Positions 26,173 to 35,020 are shown, counted from the stretch's first letter. The stretch: 64,000 nt of DNA from a bacterium (GCA_028823995.1 JAPPFD010000040.1:124001-188000); one strand, 5' to 3'. Translations and numbers: made by a program. The notes: generated by a model not told the origin, from the letters alone.

Positions 26173-27537
26173 TCAGCGATTCTTCGCTGGGCGATTAGGT
26201 ATCTCAAAACCCACCTCGGCACCACCCATGGGGGAAGTCTTGGCCCAGACGTGGCCACCGTGAAGTTCAATGACCTGTTTGACGATGGCGAGACCTAGAC
26301 CCGACCCTGGTCTGGCCCTCGCCTCTGTCGAGCGGTAAAAACGTTCAAACACCAGTGGTTGGTCCTTGGTCGGGATTCCAGGGCCGGAGTCGTGGACTTC
26401 AAGGCGGCCGCCCCGGGTGAGGATCCGAATTGGCGTTCCATTGGGGGTGAATTTGATGGCATTACCTACTAGGTTGTCGATGGCTCGCTGGAGCGATCCA
26501 GGTTGACCTAGCAAGGGTTCTCGAGCCGATGCGTCTGTGGCTATTTTGCGGCCTGTGCGCCTGCGCGCCCGGACGGCGGCATCGCAAGCCAAGTCTGCTA
26601 GGTCAAGTGTCGTCATTGGTTCGTCGACGACACCGGGTTCTCCGACCAATTCCACTAATTCCCCCACAAGGTCGGTGAGTTCGTTTAGTTCGGCATCGAC
26701 ATCTGCCAGGACCCGACGGCGGTCATCCGGATCAAGAGGCTGGACGTGCTGCAACAACTCGACATTGGCCCGGATGCTGGTCAGCGGGGTGCGTAGTTCG
26801 TGACCTGCGTCCGCTGCTAGCCGCTTCTGTTGTTGGCGCGACGCCTGCAAAGCCTTGAGCATGGAATTGAAGCTGCGTGCTAAGATGCCGACTTCGTCAT
26901 CTCGATCAACGTCAATGGCCGCTTCGAAGTCCTGTGTTAAGCCGACGCGCTCTGCGGCGTCTTTCAACTGCTCAATGGGGCGCAAGGCTCTGCGGGTCAA
27001 TAACCACGCTGCGGTGGCTGTGGCTAGGGCCACCATAGCTCCTAGCGGGATCGTTTGGCGGAGCAGGTTGTTGAGGACCCGGTCGGTCTCGCTTAGGTCT
27101 CGGGCGATTTGGACGGCGCCCTCGTCGCTAATGGATGCGGTTAGTATCCGGAAGCGCTGCCCGTCAATCTCCGTTGTGCGGCGCACGGAGGCAACTCCAT
27201 CAGCGGCTATTTGTCTCTCCGCTTCATCAACCGGTAGTCGAATATCACTGATACTGAAGATTGGTTGTCCCTCACTGTCCAGAATCTGGACGTGAGCATC
27301 GAAGTCGGCTAAGTCGACGATGCCAATGAAGGGCCGGGTGCCTGGCTCTCTTTGGGCACTGAGGCCCGCGGGGTTCTCCGCGATGCCCGAGACCGTCTGG
27401 GCTCTTCTCTCCAGAAAGTCGTCGAGTTCCTGATGTAACTCCCGCTGTGTGAAGAAGTAGCTGCCACTAACAGACAGCCCAACACCGAGCAACACGCCGA
27501 TGAAGGCAAGCAATCCGACGCGGGTTTGCAGGCTCAC
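26173..27537 (-). CDS. HAMP-containing sensor histidine kinase
   Basis: A 454-residue membrane kinase. Parts in order: transmembrane 1 (about 8-29), extracytoplasmic sensor region (30-162), transmembrane 2 (about 163-181), HAMP (182-235), HisKA with the phospho-acceptor His246 in DAGHELRTPLTSI, and HATPase with NLVGNAIKFTPNG, DSGPGIPTK and GSGLGLAIVKQV boxes. All catalytic boxes are intact. It is coupled to the response regulator by a four-base overlap and divergent from the exporter genes, which it probably controls. Codon use is less GC-biased than in ku or lysA next door. Confidence 0.92.
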   Translation of the reverse strand: MSLQTRVGLLAFIGVLLGVGLSVSGSYFFTQRELHQELDDFLERRAQTVSGIAENPAGLSAQREPGTRPFIGIVDLADFDAHVQILDSEGQPIFSISDIRLPVDEAERQIAADGVASVRRTTEIDGQRFRILTASISDEGAVQIARDLSETDRVLNNLLRQTIPLGAMVALATATAAWLLTRRALRPIEQLKDAAERVGLTQDFEAAIDVDRDDEVGILARSFNSMLKALQASRQQQKRLAADAGHELRTPLTSIRANVELLQHVQPLDPDDRRRVLADVDAELNELTDLVGELVELVGEPGVVDEPMTTLDLADLACDAAVRARRRTGRKIATDASAREPLLGQPGSLQRAIDNLVGNAIKFTPNGTPIRILTRGGRLEVHDSGPGIPTKDQPLVFERFYRSTEARARPGSGLGLAIVKQVIELHGGHVWAKTSPMGGAEVGFEIPNRPAKNR

Positions 27538-28235
27538 GGATCACGCGCGACATAGCCGACTCCTCGCACAGTATGCAAAAAACGTTCACCGCCGTTGGCC
27601 TCTAGCTTGCGGCGGAGGTATCCGATGTAGATGTCGAGGGACTTCGAGGCGGTTTCGAAGTAGAAACCCCACACCCGCTCGTAGATCACGTCTCGGCTGA
27701 GGACAATACCTTTGTTTTCCATCAGTAGCTCCAGGAGGTCGAATTCGGTCTTTGTTAGACGAACGGGAAGGCCAGCGCGGTCAACGGTTCGGCCAGCGCG
27801 ATCTAGCTGTACATCGCCGACGCTAAGTACGTCCCGGACATCTCGGGAGAGTGCGACCCCAGTCACTTTGGCGCGGCGCAATAATGCCCTGATACGTGCC
27901 AACAATTCGTCCAAGGAGAACGGTTTTGCTAAGTAGTCGTCGGCACCAGCGTCCAAGCCCTCCACACGATCATCTACGGTGTGGCGCGCCGTCAGCATAA
28001 GCACGGGTGTGCGGTTACCGACGCTACGGAGCCGGCGACACACCTCCAGACCGCTTAGGAATGGCATGGCCACGTCGAGAATGACAAGGTCCGCCTCTTG
28101 CTGGACGAGCATCTCCCACGCTTCAGCACCATCGACCGCTAGGCGCACGTCGTAGCCCTCATGGTTCAGGGTCCTCTTCAATGCCTTACCAATGGCGGGA
28201 TCATCCTCGGCGACCAGGATGCTCGGGTGGATCAT
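27534..28235 (-). CDS. OmpR-family response regulator
   Basis: A 233-residue DNA-binding regulator. The receiver domain has acidic pocket residues AEDD (9-12), the phospho-acceptor Asp54 in VILDVAMP and the switch lysine in YLAKPFS (about 104). The winged-helix domain covers about 130-230 (LTKTEFDLLELLMEN, VWGFYFETASKSLDIYIGYLRRKL, VRGVGYVA). ATG 28235 starts at the conserved core; TTG 28256 would add seven residues. Direct repeats of GATTCTTA type upstream and before the lipoprotein gene are candidate binding sites. Confidence 0.92.
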   Translation of the reverse strand: MIHPSILVAEDDPAIGKALKRTLNHEGYDVRLAVDGAEAWEMLVQQEADLVILDVAMPFLSGLEVCRRLRSVGNRTPVLMLTARHTVDDRVEGLDAGADDYLAKPFSLDELLARIRALLRRAKVTGVALSRDVRDVLSVGDVQLDRAGRTVDRAGLPVRLTKTEFDLLELLMENKGIVLSRDVIYERVWGFYFETASKSLDIYIGYLRRKLEANGGERFLHTVRGVGYVARDP

Positions 28236-28285
28236 GGTTAGGCGACAGTAATGCAATGTCTGCAGTAACAGGAGACACAGTGACG

Positions 28286-28304
28286 GATTCTTAGGCGATT
28301 CTTA
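28286..28304. promoter_or_regulatory. Direct-repeat box near the response regulator gene
   Basis: GATTCTTA occurs at 28286-28293 and again at 28297-28304, an 11-base period, one DNA turn, as expected for a tandem OmpR-family dimer site. It is about 50 bases before the response regulator start and could mediate autoregulation. Confidence 0.5.
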
Positions 28305-28735
28305 CTCTGGGCCGTCGGCCGATGGCACCACGTCCGCCCCAGGAGCAGTAGGTAGGGTGGCGTCACCATAGTTCTCCATTGACTAGCCCCTAAACTGTCC
28401 CGACTTTCATAGGGAGTGAGGTGCCCCCCCTTTCATTGAGTCGAGCTTCTTGAACTTGGTTGTGGCAGCAGTCACAGTTCAACATTCTGTTGCTATCAGG
28501 AATTGTGGAGACAAGCACCCACGCAAAGCCATATCACTGGTGACTAGGGAGGGATTCTGCCCTCCGCAACCGTTTAACGCTCCCCACAGATCCCGCCGAA
28601 TAGGTGCTCCCATCCATGTAGCGGATGAGACCACTCGCCTTGTCTACCGCTATGTGCGCTCCGATCACGGCGTTCCAACTCTGGTTCCACCCAAAACTCG
28701 ATCAAGGGGCGAGACGCTTGGTGGCTCTTAGGGCC

Positions 28736-28761
28736 GATTCATATTCGATTCTTTTGCATTC
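28736..28761 (+). promoter_or_regulatory. Direct-repeat box before the lipoprotein-exporter operon
   Basis: GATTC at 28736, GATTCTTTT at 28747 and CATTCTTTAA at 28757 repeat the same core with 11- and 10-base spacing. They lie just upstream of TACGAT (28775-28780), a plausible -10, where an activator would contact RNA polymerase. The core matches the box near the response regulator gene. Confidence 0.5.
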
Positions 28762-28835
28762 TTTAACCCTCTCTTACGATGCCTCTCTTCAATAGGCGGA
28801 TACAAGTTCACAAAGTCCCAATACAAGGAGGGCAC

Positions 28836-29633
28836 ATGAGTTACTCCAGCCGCCACTTAAGGTTGCGAGAAGGGATCCGCACTTCGAACATCTCACGCAC
28901 TGTCCTTTACGCATCCGCCGCGCTGGCGCTAATTCTGGCTAGCTGCGGTCATGATACAGAGTCCAGTGGCATCGCAACCCTAGTGGAGGAAACTCCCCCG
29001 GCAGAAGCCAGACCTATGTCAGAAGATACCCAGACTGCGGATGTCCCCACGATGCCAGAGGGAACCGTCGAGGAGAATACAGAGACAACCATCGGGACGA
29101 CGGAAGGAATGGGAGAGGATGCGGGCGCCGATCTCCCGCCCGAAGAGCGCCTTCTGAGTTTCGCTGATTGCATGCGCGAGAACGGCGTGAATTTTCCGGA
29201 CCCTGTCGTCGAACCTGACGGCAGCGTGACATTCGGTTTCGCGCCGGGTACCGGCGACATGGGCGACGTGGAGGAACCGCCGGACTTACAGACGGCAGGC
29301 GCGGCCTGCATGGGGTTGCTGCAGGGTGTGACCTTCGAAACCGGTTCAGGGAGCTTCGATACGACTGCCCTGGAAGACTCGCTGCTTGAGTTCGCCCGTT
29401 GCATGCGGGATAGAGGGGTGGACATGGGCGACCCCGATTTCAGTGTGCCCGGCGGCAGCGGATCCATTATCGTTTGGGACCTTTCCGGCGATGGTTCTGC
29501 TGATGGTGGGGGCAAGGGTTCAGGGGCAGGACCCTTCGGGGAGGGCATTGACTTGGGGGATCCTGACGTTATGGCAGCTTTCGAGGTGTGCCAGGACGCA
29601 ATCAATACTGGCCAAACCGGGGGCGGGGGATGA
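28836..29633 (+). CDS. Lipoprotein with duplicated Cys-Met-Arg domain
   Basis: A 265-residue exported lipoprotein of unknown function. Signal peptide with lipobox ending at Cys37 (LILASC). After an acidic Thr/Glu-rich linker (40-105) come two similar modules: LLSFADCMRENGVNFPDP (107-124) followed by Cys158, and LLEFARCMRDRGVDMGDP (184-200) followed by Cys252. Each module thus has a CMR cysteine and a later cysteine, perhaps a disulfide pair. ATG 28836 has AAGGAGG upstream. Small lipoproteins of this sort often precede HlyD-like adaptor and MacB genes in actinobacteria, as here; a role in sensing or handing over exported substrate is inference. Confidence 0.72.
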   Translation: MSYSSRHLRLREGIRTSNISRTVLYASAALALILASCGHDTESSGIATLVEETPPAEARPMSEDTQTADVPTMPEGTVEENTETTIGTTEGMGEDAGADLPPEERLLSFADCMRENGVNFPDPVVEPDGSVTFGFAPGTGDMGDVEEPPDLQTAGAACMGLLQGVTFETGSGSFDTTALEDSLLEFARCMRDRGVDMGDPDFSVPGGSGSIIVWDLSGDGSADGGGKGSGAGPFGEGIDLGDPDVMAAFEVCQDAINTGQTGGGG

Positions 29634-31300
29634 GGAGACGGATCAAATCCGTGAAGTGGAGGCATGGCAGAACAACGCATCTACTTCTCGGTGCAGCCTT
29701 GATAGTGGCCGGAGGTATTGCTGCGACACTCTACAGCGGCCTGGGCTCCGACCGAACCGACAATCCCAGGCTGCAATCGGCTCTCAAGTCAACCGCCGTG
29801 GCGCGGCGAGATCTAGCGCAGTACCTCGAAATCTCCGGAACCCTCGACTACGCGGTTACAGGAAACCTCACAGCCCGCAGCAATGGCGTGCTGGGCGAAC
29901 TCGCCTTGGAAGGAGCCTTAGTCAAGAGGGGCGATCCGCTCTATGTTGTTCTAAGCCACCCCACAGCCGCACAAATAACCGAAGCTCAGCAGCGCTTGGA
30001 ATCGGCTTTGAATAGGTTACTGGACGCCGAAGAGCAACTGAGAGCTAGGTTGGCTGGAGCATCCGTGGCCCAAATCGCAACCGCTCGGGCGAGGGTAGCT
30101 CAGGCGATCGAGCGACGGGCCGAACTCCTAGAACCCACTGACACCGCCTCCATCCACGCAGCCGAGGCCGCCGTCCTCGCTGCACGTCAGGCACTTGACG
30201 GGCTCCAGAACCCTACTCCAGCGACGCTCGCCGATGCCAGAACCCGACTCGCACGAGCCGAACACCACTTGGCCGTTCTAAACACCGAACCTGACCGCCA
30301 CCTTGGCCTCCCGCAGGAGGTGCAGGGCACTCAAGCTGACGTTGAAACCGCCGAAGCTGCCGTCCTCACAGCGCAGGAATCTCTTGATGACCTTCTCAAC
30401 CCGGTGAGTCAGGAAGAACTAACTGCACTTGAGCAGGCCGTTGCCACCGCGCAGGCCGCGCTTGACAATGCCCACCGTGGAGAGGCTGAATTAGCCCACA
30501 GTTGGCAAGCCCTGGTCGTCATGTACGGCAATAAGCCGATGTACCGAACCATGTCCTTAGGCGATGAGGGTCCCGATGTGCGCCAGCTTGAGGAGAATCT
30601 GGCCGAACTCGGCTTCGCCAATATCAGCGGGTTCAGCATCGATGGCTCATATGACGAGGCCACCTCAAACGCTGTGCGCGCCTGGCAGAGTTCCATCGGT
30701 ACCTATGTGGACGGCGAAGTCGGTAGGGCCGACGTGCTCTTCGTACCAGGCCCTTTGCGGGTCAATTCATGGCACCCCGGCGTTCAAGTCGGTCAAGACG
30801 TCGTGGCGGGAACACAACTCGCCAGCTTTGTGGTGACTGAGAGACAGATTGATGGGACCATGGCCAGCACGGAGCGCGTAATCGCGCTTCTCCCACTCTC
30901 CGAGCGTGACCTCCTCAACGACGGCGACCCCGTGAACGTGAAGTTTCCCGACAGCAGTGACATCACCGGTACCGTGACCTCAATCAATCCGACCCCCCAT
31001 ACCGATGGGAAAGGCGGAGTCTTCGTGGAGATCACTATCACCTTCCTTGAGCGAGCCCCTGCGGTCTGGATCGGTGCGGCGGTGGACGTTGAAATAGTCA
31101 AGACGTTGGTGCAAGACGCGTTCGTGGTGCCCGCAACTGCTCTTCTGGCCCTCTCAGAAGGCGGATACGCTGTCGAGGTGTTGCGTCACGACGGCACCAC
31201 AGAACTGATCGGTGTGGAGACGGGACTCTTCTCCAACGGTGACGTGGAAGTCCGAGGGATTGGTCTCGAAGAAGGCATAGGGGTCGTGATCCCGCGATGA
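29630..31300 (+). CDS. HlyD-like periplasmic adaptor with peptidoglycan-binding domain
   Basis: A 556-residue adaptor for the ABC exporter encoded next. One N-terminal membrane anchor (about 14-35) is followed by a lipoyl-like half (about 55-105), a long Ala/Gln/Glu-rich coiled-coil (about 115-295), a PG_binding_1-type domain (about 310-370; LGDEGPDVRQLEENLAELGF) and beta-barrel parts with GDPVNVKFPDSSDITGTV. ATG 29630 overlaps the lipoprotein stop (ATGA). Adaptors with an inserted peptidoglycan-binding domain are known from Gram-positive macAB-like loci. Confidence 0.82.
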   Translation: MRRRIKSVKWRHGRTTHLLLGAALIVAGGIAATLYSGLGSDRTDNPRLQSALKSTAVARRDLAQYLEISGTLDYAVTGNLTARSNGVLGELALEGALVKRGDPLYVVLSHPTAAQITEAQQRLESALNRLLDAEEQLRARLAGASVAQIATARARVAQAIERRAELLEPTDTASIHAAEAAVLAARQALDGLQNPTPATLADARTRLARAEHHLAVLNTEPDRHLGLPQEVQGTQADVETAEAAVLTAQESLDDLLNPVSQEELTALEQAVATAQAALDNAHRGEAELAHSWQALVVMYGNKPMYRTMSLGDEGPDVRQLEENLAELGFANISGFSIDGSYDEATSNAVRAWQSSIGTYVDGEVGRADVLFVPGPLRVNSWHPGVQVGQDVVAGTQLASFVVTERQIDGTMASTERVIALLPLSERDLLNDGDPVNVKFPDSSDITGTVTSINPTPHTDGKGGVFVEITITFLERAPAVWIGAAVDVEIVKTLVQDAFVVPATALLALSEGGYAVEVLRHDGTTELIGVETGLFSNGDVEVRGIGLEEGIGVVIPR

Positions 31301-32040
31301 AAATGAGCATTGGCAAGTTCTCGCAATCTTCAACGAGTGGCGCCTCGGTAACAGCGCTTGAGCTGCGCGATGTCTCAAAGCTGTATCCAGGATCACCGCC
31401 CGTAAAGGCCCTTGACGGAGTGTCAGTCCGAATCTCTAAAGGGGAGATGGTAGCTGTGGTAGGGCCATCAGGTAGCGGGAAGTCCACACTGCTGCACATC
31501 ATGGGCACGCTCGACATTCCCACGAGTGGGGTCGTCCTTATCGAGGGAGTCGACAGTTCGAGCCTTGACGATAACGCCCTAGCGGCTGTTCGAGGCAGTC
31601 GCGTGGGATTCGTATTTCAGCGCTTCCTCTTGCTGCCAGATGCCTCGGCCCTAGATAATGTAGCCAACGGCCTGCTGTACAACGGGACCCCCCGTAAGCA
31701 ACGGAGGGAAGCCGCCGTAGCTTGCCTGGAACGCGTAGGACTCGCTTCCCGTGCACACCACCGACCTCACGAACTCTCAGGGGGTGAGATGCAGCGGGTG
31801 GCTTTGGCCCGCGCTCTAGTTCATTGTCCGGCGTTCATCCTAGCGGACGAACCAACCGGGAACTTAGACTCCGCAAGCTCCAAAGCGATCATGGACCTCC
31901 TGTTTTCTTTTCACGACGAGGGCCGCACGATCATTGTGATAACCCACAACGAGGAGATTTCTGCCCTTCTTCCCCGTGAACTGAGATTGCTAGACGGCCA
32001 GGTGGTAGCTGACACAACTAGGAGGGTCCACGCACAGTGA
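31297..32040 (+). CDS. MacB/LolD-type ABC transporter ATP-binding protein
   Basis: A 247-residue ATPase for the adjacent FtsX-like permease. Walker A GPSGSGKST, signature LSGGEMQRVALARAL and Walker B FILADEPTGNLD are intact, and GFVFQRFLLLPDASALDNVANG is the LolD-like Q-loop region. ATG 31297 overlaps the adaptor stop; ATG 31303 is an alternative. Such systems use ATP to drive substrate out through mechanical movement of the permease rather than a channel through the bilayer. Confidence 0.9.
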   Translation: MKMSIGKFSQSSTSGASVTALELRDVSKLYPGSPPVKALDGVSVRISKGEMVAVVGPSGSGKSTLLHIMGTLDIPTSGVVLIEGVDSSSLDDNALAAVRGSRVGFVFQRFLLLPDASALDNVANGLLYNGTPRKQRREAAVACLERVGLASRAHHRPHELSGGEMQRVALARALVHCPAFILADEPTGNLDSASSKAIMDLLFSFHDEGRTIIVITHNEEISALLPRELRLLDGQVVADTTRRVHAQ

Positions 32041-33254
32041 AGCCACTGCCTGAAGGCCCCTCATTGATGTCCCGAAGCAGGCTTTCCATTACCGAGGTCG
32101 CTCGCATTGGACTTGATTCACTCGCCAACCGTCGTCTACGGGCCGCACTCTCGGCTCTAGGCATCGCCATTGGTGCTGCCTCGCTGGTGAGTGTGCTCGG
32201 CCTTTCGGAGTCCTCCCGGTCTGACCTCAGGGATCAGCTAGCCGCCCTCGGAACAAACCTATTGAACATCAATGCCGGTACCGGATTCGGAGTTGGAGAT
32301 GCTTCGCTGCCCGGAACGGCGACCACCACGGTCGACCGTCTGCCGACAGTTGAAGCCAGTTCGGCTGTTTATGCAATGGATGTCGGGGTATACCGCAACG
32401 ATCTTGTACCAACCAACCTCACAGGTGGGATCAGGGTATACGCGACAGACACGCAGCTTCTTGAGACCCTCAACGGCTCAATAGCGCATGGCTCATTCCT
32501 CACCGCTGCGAGCCTAGAGTATCCCGTTGCCGTGATCGGAGCCGTTGCCGCAGAACGCTTAGGCATCCGCGACTTGGATACACCGGTGCGGGTCTGGCTC
32601 GACAACCGCTGGGTGCACGTCGCGGGGGTGCTGGACCCTTTCGGATTGGCTGCCGATCTCGACAGAGCCGTCTTCATCGGGCACCTCGGCGCCGAGTCTA
32701 AGTATGACGCTGCCCTTGAACCATCAACCATCTACGTCCGCGTCGACCCGCGATTCCTTGACGAGACTCGCGCCCTTCTGCCACCCACGATTGACCCTGA
32801 GAATCCCGAGGAGGTGGAGATCAGCCGACCGTCAGATCTACTGGAGGCCCAAGCCTTAGCGGAGAACGCCTTCACTGTACTGTTTCTCGGCCTTGGAGCC
32901 GTGGCTCTACTGGTAGGCGGCATCGGCATTGCCAACGTGATGGTCATGGGTGTTATGGAGCGTCGGCTCGAGATCGGTCTTAGGCGTGCCATTGGAGCTA
33001 CAAGGGCCCACATCCGACAGCAATTCCTAACGGAGGCTCTGGCCCTGGCAACAGCAGGAGGGATCGGCGGAATCCTGCTGGGAGTAGGGATAACACACTT
33101 CTACTCCGTATCTCAGGGATGGCGTACCATCATCCCGCCGGTCGCCGTAGTCGGTGGTATCGCCGCAGCCCTATTTATCGGTGCGTTGGCCGGCGTCTAT
33201 CCCGCAATCAGAGCCGCCCGAATGTCCCCTACCGAGGCGATGCGGACCGACTGA
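32037..33254 (+). CDS. MacB/FtsX-type ABC transporter permease
   Basis: A 405-residue membrane subunit. The N-terminal helix (about 40-60), the extracytoplasmic MacB_PCD domain (about 62-275), and three C-terminal helices with the FtsX segment GGIGIANVMVMGVMERRLEIGLRRAIGA (from about residue 302) are visible, and it ends YPAIRAARMSPTEAMRTD, the usual end of the family. GTG 32037 overlaps the ATPase stop; ATG 32067 is possible. It completes the lipoprotein-adaptor-ATPase-permease operon, probably exporting a peptide, antibiotic or lipid. Confidence 0.9.
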   Translation: MKPLPEGPSLMSRSRLSITEVARIGLDSLANRRLRAALSALGIAIGAASLVSVLGLSESSRSDLRDQLAALGTNLLNINAGTGFGVGDASLPGTATTTVDRLPTVEASSAVYAMDVGVYRNDLVPTNLTGGIRVYATDTQLLETLNGSIAHGSFLTAASLEYPVAVIGAVAAERLGIRDLDTPVRVWLDNRWVHVAGVLDPFGLAADLDRAVFIGHLGAESKYDAALEPSTIYVRVDPRFLDETRALLPPTIDPENPEEVEISRPSDLLEAQALAENAFTVLFLGLGAVALLVGGIGIANVMVMGVMERRLEIGLRRAIGATRAHIRQQFLTEALALATAGGIGGILLGVGITHFYSVSQGWRTIIPPVAVVGGIAAALFIGALAGVYPAIRAARMSPTEAMRTD

Positions 33255-33315
33255 CCTGTGAAACTCCAGCACCAGACCGACGGCAAGGGTCGGTGCGACT
33301 CTGCCGCCGAAAGGT

Positions 33316-33783
33316 CTAACCGGCGGCTAGCTCCTCGGACACCAGCCGGGAGATCAGACCTCCGTCCACTTCCTGCTGATGGGCCTTCATGATGTGTCCC
33401 ATGACCCTTCCCTGGGCCCGGGGTTGGCCTTCCACTCCCAACAGCGCGACCGTCTCCGCGACCAGCTTGCGACTCTGCGCCTCATCGAGACGGGCGGGCA
33501 GCCACCGGGACAGGTACTCGGCTTCGAACGAGAGCTTCTCGGACATGTCCTTCCCGCGGTCTCCCAGGTCGGCGTACTCGGAGGCCGCCTTTCGCATCTT
33601 CTTCACATACCCCCCGATCACCTGCTGGTAAAAGTCGTCGTCCTCGCCGGTTCCCGAGAAGCCCGGGGCGGTCCTCCGGGTCTGTGCCTCGGCCTCGACC
33701 GAGCGGATGGCGTCTCTCCGGCCGCGGTCGCCCGACTTCATGGCGTCGACCAACTCGCTGCGCAGTTCGCTCTTGATGCTCAT
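33316..33783 (-). CDS. GatB/YqeY domain protein
   Basis: A 155-residue cytoplasmic protein matching the YqeY family, which shares the tail domain of GatB, the amidotransferase subunit that binds tRNA. Landmarks are MSIKSELRSELVDAMKSGD at the start, SFEAEYLSRWLPARLDEAQ in the middle and GRVMGHIMKAHQQEVDGGL near the end. The usual length is about 150, so it is complete. Function is not settled; aminoacyl-tRNA-related activity is suspected. Base use returns here to the GC-rich pattern. Confidence 0.88.
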   Translation of the reverse strand: MSIKSELRSELVDAMKSGDRGRRDAIRSVEAEAQTRRTAPGFSGTGEDDDFYQQVIGGYVKKMRKAASEYADLGDRGKDMSEKLSFEAEYLSRWLPARLDEAQSRKLVAETVALLGVEGQPRAQGRVMGHIMKAHQQEVDGGLISRLVSEELAAG

Positions 33784-33835
33784 CCGCTACCGGTTCTCGG
33801 CCACCGACTCGGTCTGTCCAGCCTGATCACGGTTC

Positions 33836-34576
33836 TCAGATGTGCATCAGCCCGGTGCCGAAGGCCGCCAGTAGGTTCTCTCTGGTCAAAACCTCGGAGG
33901 GGGGCCCTGAGATAACCCTTTTCTTCCCCAAGAGAAGCACGTGGTCGGCGGTTCTTGCCTCTCCGAGGTCGTGGGTGGACACCAGGACCGCGCAACCGTG
34001 AGCCTTCTCCTCGTGAATCGTCCTGTCCACCGCCTCCGCCGAAACAACATCCAGGCCGGTGAGGGGCTCGTCCAAGAGCATGATGCGGTGGTCTTGCGCG
34101 ATTCCCTGCGCCATGAAGACCCGCTGGCGCTGGCCCCCGGAGAGTTCGGTTAGGTGACGGCTGGACAGGTCAGTGATGCTCATCCTCTCCATGGCCTCTT
34201 GCACCCGCGCCTTGTCATCGGTCTTCAGTGGCTTGACCATGCCCCGGTTGGCGTACCGTCCCATTGCCACGACCTGGGCGACCGTCAGGGGCAGAGACTG
34301 GTTGATTTCCTTGGACTGGACCACGTAAGCAACCCGCCTTCGAGCCTTTTGCGGGGAGGCGCCCATAACGCGGATCTGGCCGCCGGTGGGATCCACCAGG
34401 CCGACCATGGAGTGAAGCAGGGTCGACTTACCGGCGCCGTTCGGGCCGATCAGGGCGGTGATCGCCCCCATCGGGGCCGTGAAGGACGAGGGCTCCAGGA
34501 CCACATTCGCACCGTACCGCAACTCTAGGCCCACAGCGTCGACGGCGTTTTCGAAGCTCTCTACCGGTGTCGTCAC
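33836..34576 (-). CDS. Metal (zinc/manganese-type) ABC transporter ATP-binding protein
   Basis: A 246-residue ATPase of the ZnuC/MntB class. Walker A GPNGAGKST, signature LSGGQRQRVFMAQ and Walker B IMLLDEPLTGLD are complete, and AVGLELRYGANVVLEPSSF is the typical N-terminal strand. GTG 34576 overlaps the stop of the Fur-family gene (GTGA), so the regulator and ATPase are co-translated. The permease partner is on the opposite strand beyond the regulator. No metal-binding lipoprotein gene is seen. Confidence 0.88.
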   Translation of the reverse strand: MTTPVESFENAVDAVGLELRYGANVVLEPSSFTAPMGAITALIGPNGAGKSTLLHSMVGLVDPTGGQIRVMGASPQKARRRVAYVVQSKEINQSLPLTVAQVVAMGRYANRGMVKPLKTDDKARVQEAMERMSITDLSSRHLTELSGGQRQRVFMAQGIAQDHRIMLLDEPLTGLDVVSAEAVDRTIHEEKAHGCAVLVSTHDLGEARTADHVLLLGKKRVISGPPSEVLTRENLLAAFGTGLMHI

Positions 34577-35010
34577 GAAGCGCAATCGGGGCACAGGCCC
34601 TCGATCTCCAGCGAGTGGCCGGTTACCCGGTATCCGCTGGCGGCCGCTGCGCTCTCGGCCAACCGGGCGAGGCGGCGTTCGGAGTCGGGAGACAGGGAGA
34701 CATCGGAGATTGCCATGCACGGCACGCACACCAGGTGATGATGATGCCCCGACAGCCACTCGGCCAGTTCGAACCGGTTGGACCGGTCGGCGCCGTGATG
34801 GAGGGTGAGCACCTGGGTGTCGGTCAAGACCCGTACGTCCCGATATATGGAGGAGTAGGGGATCCGCGGCTCCGTCACCCGATAAAGCTCCTCGACGGTG
34901 AGGGGACCCGGGGTGTTGTCCAGCGCCTCGATGAGCGCCCTGCGGTTGGTGGTATAGCGCACCCCCTGTGAGCGGAGGCTCTTTTCCACCTTGGCGTGAA
35001 GTCCAACCAT
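34573..35010 (-). CDS. Fur-family metal-responsive repressor
   Basis: A 145-residue regulator. The winged helix covers about 1-80 (YTTNRRALIEALDNTPGPLTVEELY) and the dimer/metal domain has the His cluster in LSGHHHHLVCVPCM (structural CxxC pair) and a second pair in LCPDCAS at the end. Linkage to a zinc/manganese-type ABC system suggests a Zur- or Mur-like role more than iron-Fur. A perfect Fur-type box lies 11 bases upstream, so it probably represses itself and the divergent permease. Confidence 0.88.
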   Translation of the reverse strand: MVGLHAKVEKSLRSQGVRYTTNRRALIEALDNTPGPLTVEELYRVTEPRIPYSSIYRDVRVLTDTQVLTLHHGADRSNRFELAEWLSGHHHHLVCVPCMAISDVSLSPDSERRLARLAESAAAASGYRVTGHSLEIEGLCPDCAS

Positions 35011-35020
35011 CGCGATTATA

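Larger units (their letters stand above)
28257..28835. other. Long divergent regulatory region
   Basis: About 580 bases separate the response regulator from the lipoprotein gene. Candidate regulator boxes sit at both ends (28286-28304 and 28736-28761). An open frame at 28450-28731 has no ribosome site, no recognisable protein and odd composition, so I do not call it. The middle part shows nothing else that I can name; it is longer than needed for two promoters. Confidence 0.5.

Noticed and set aside
28450-28731. A 93-residue gene in the regulator intergenic region
   Set aside because: No ribosome site, unlike any protein I know, and composition like non-coding DNA.
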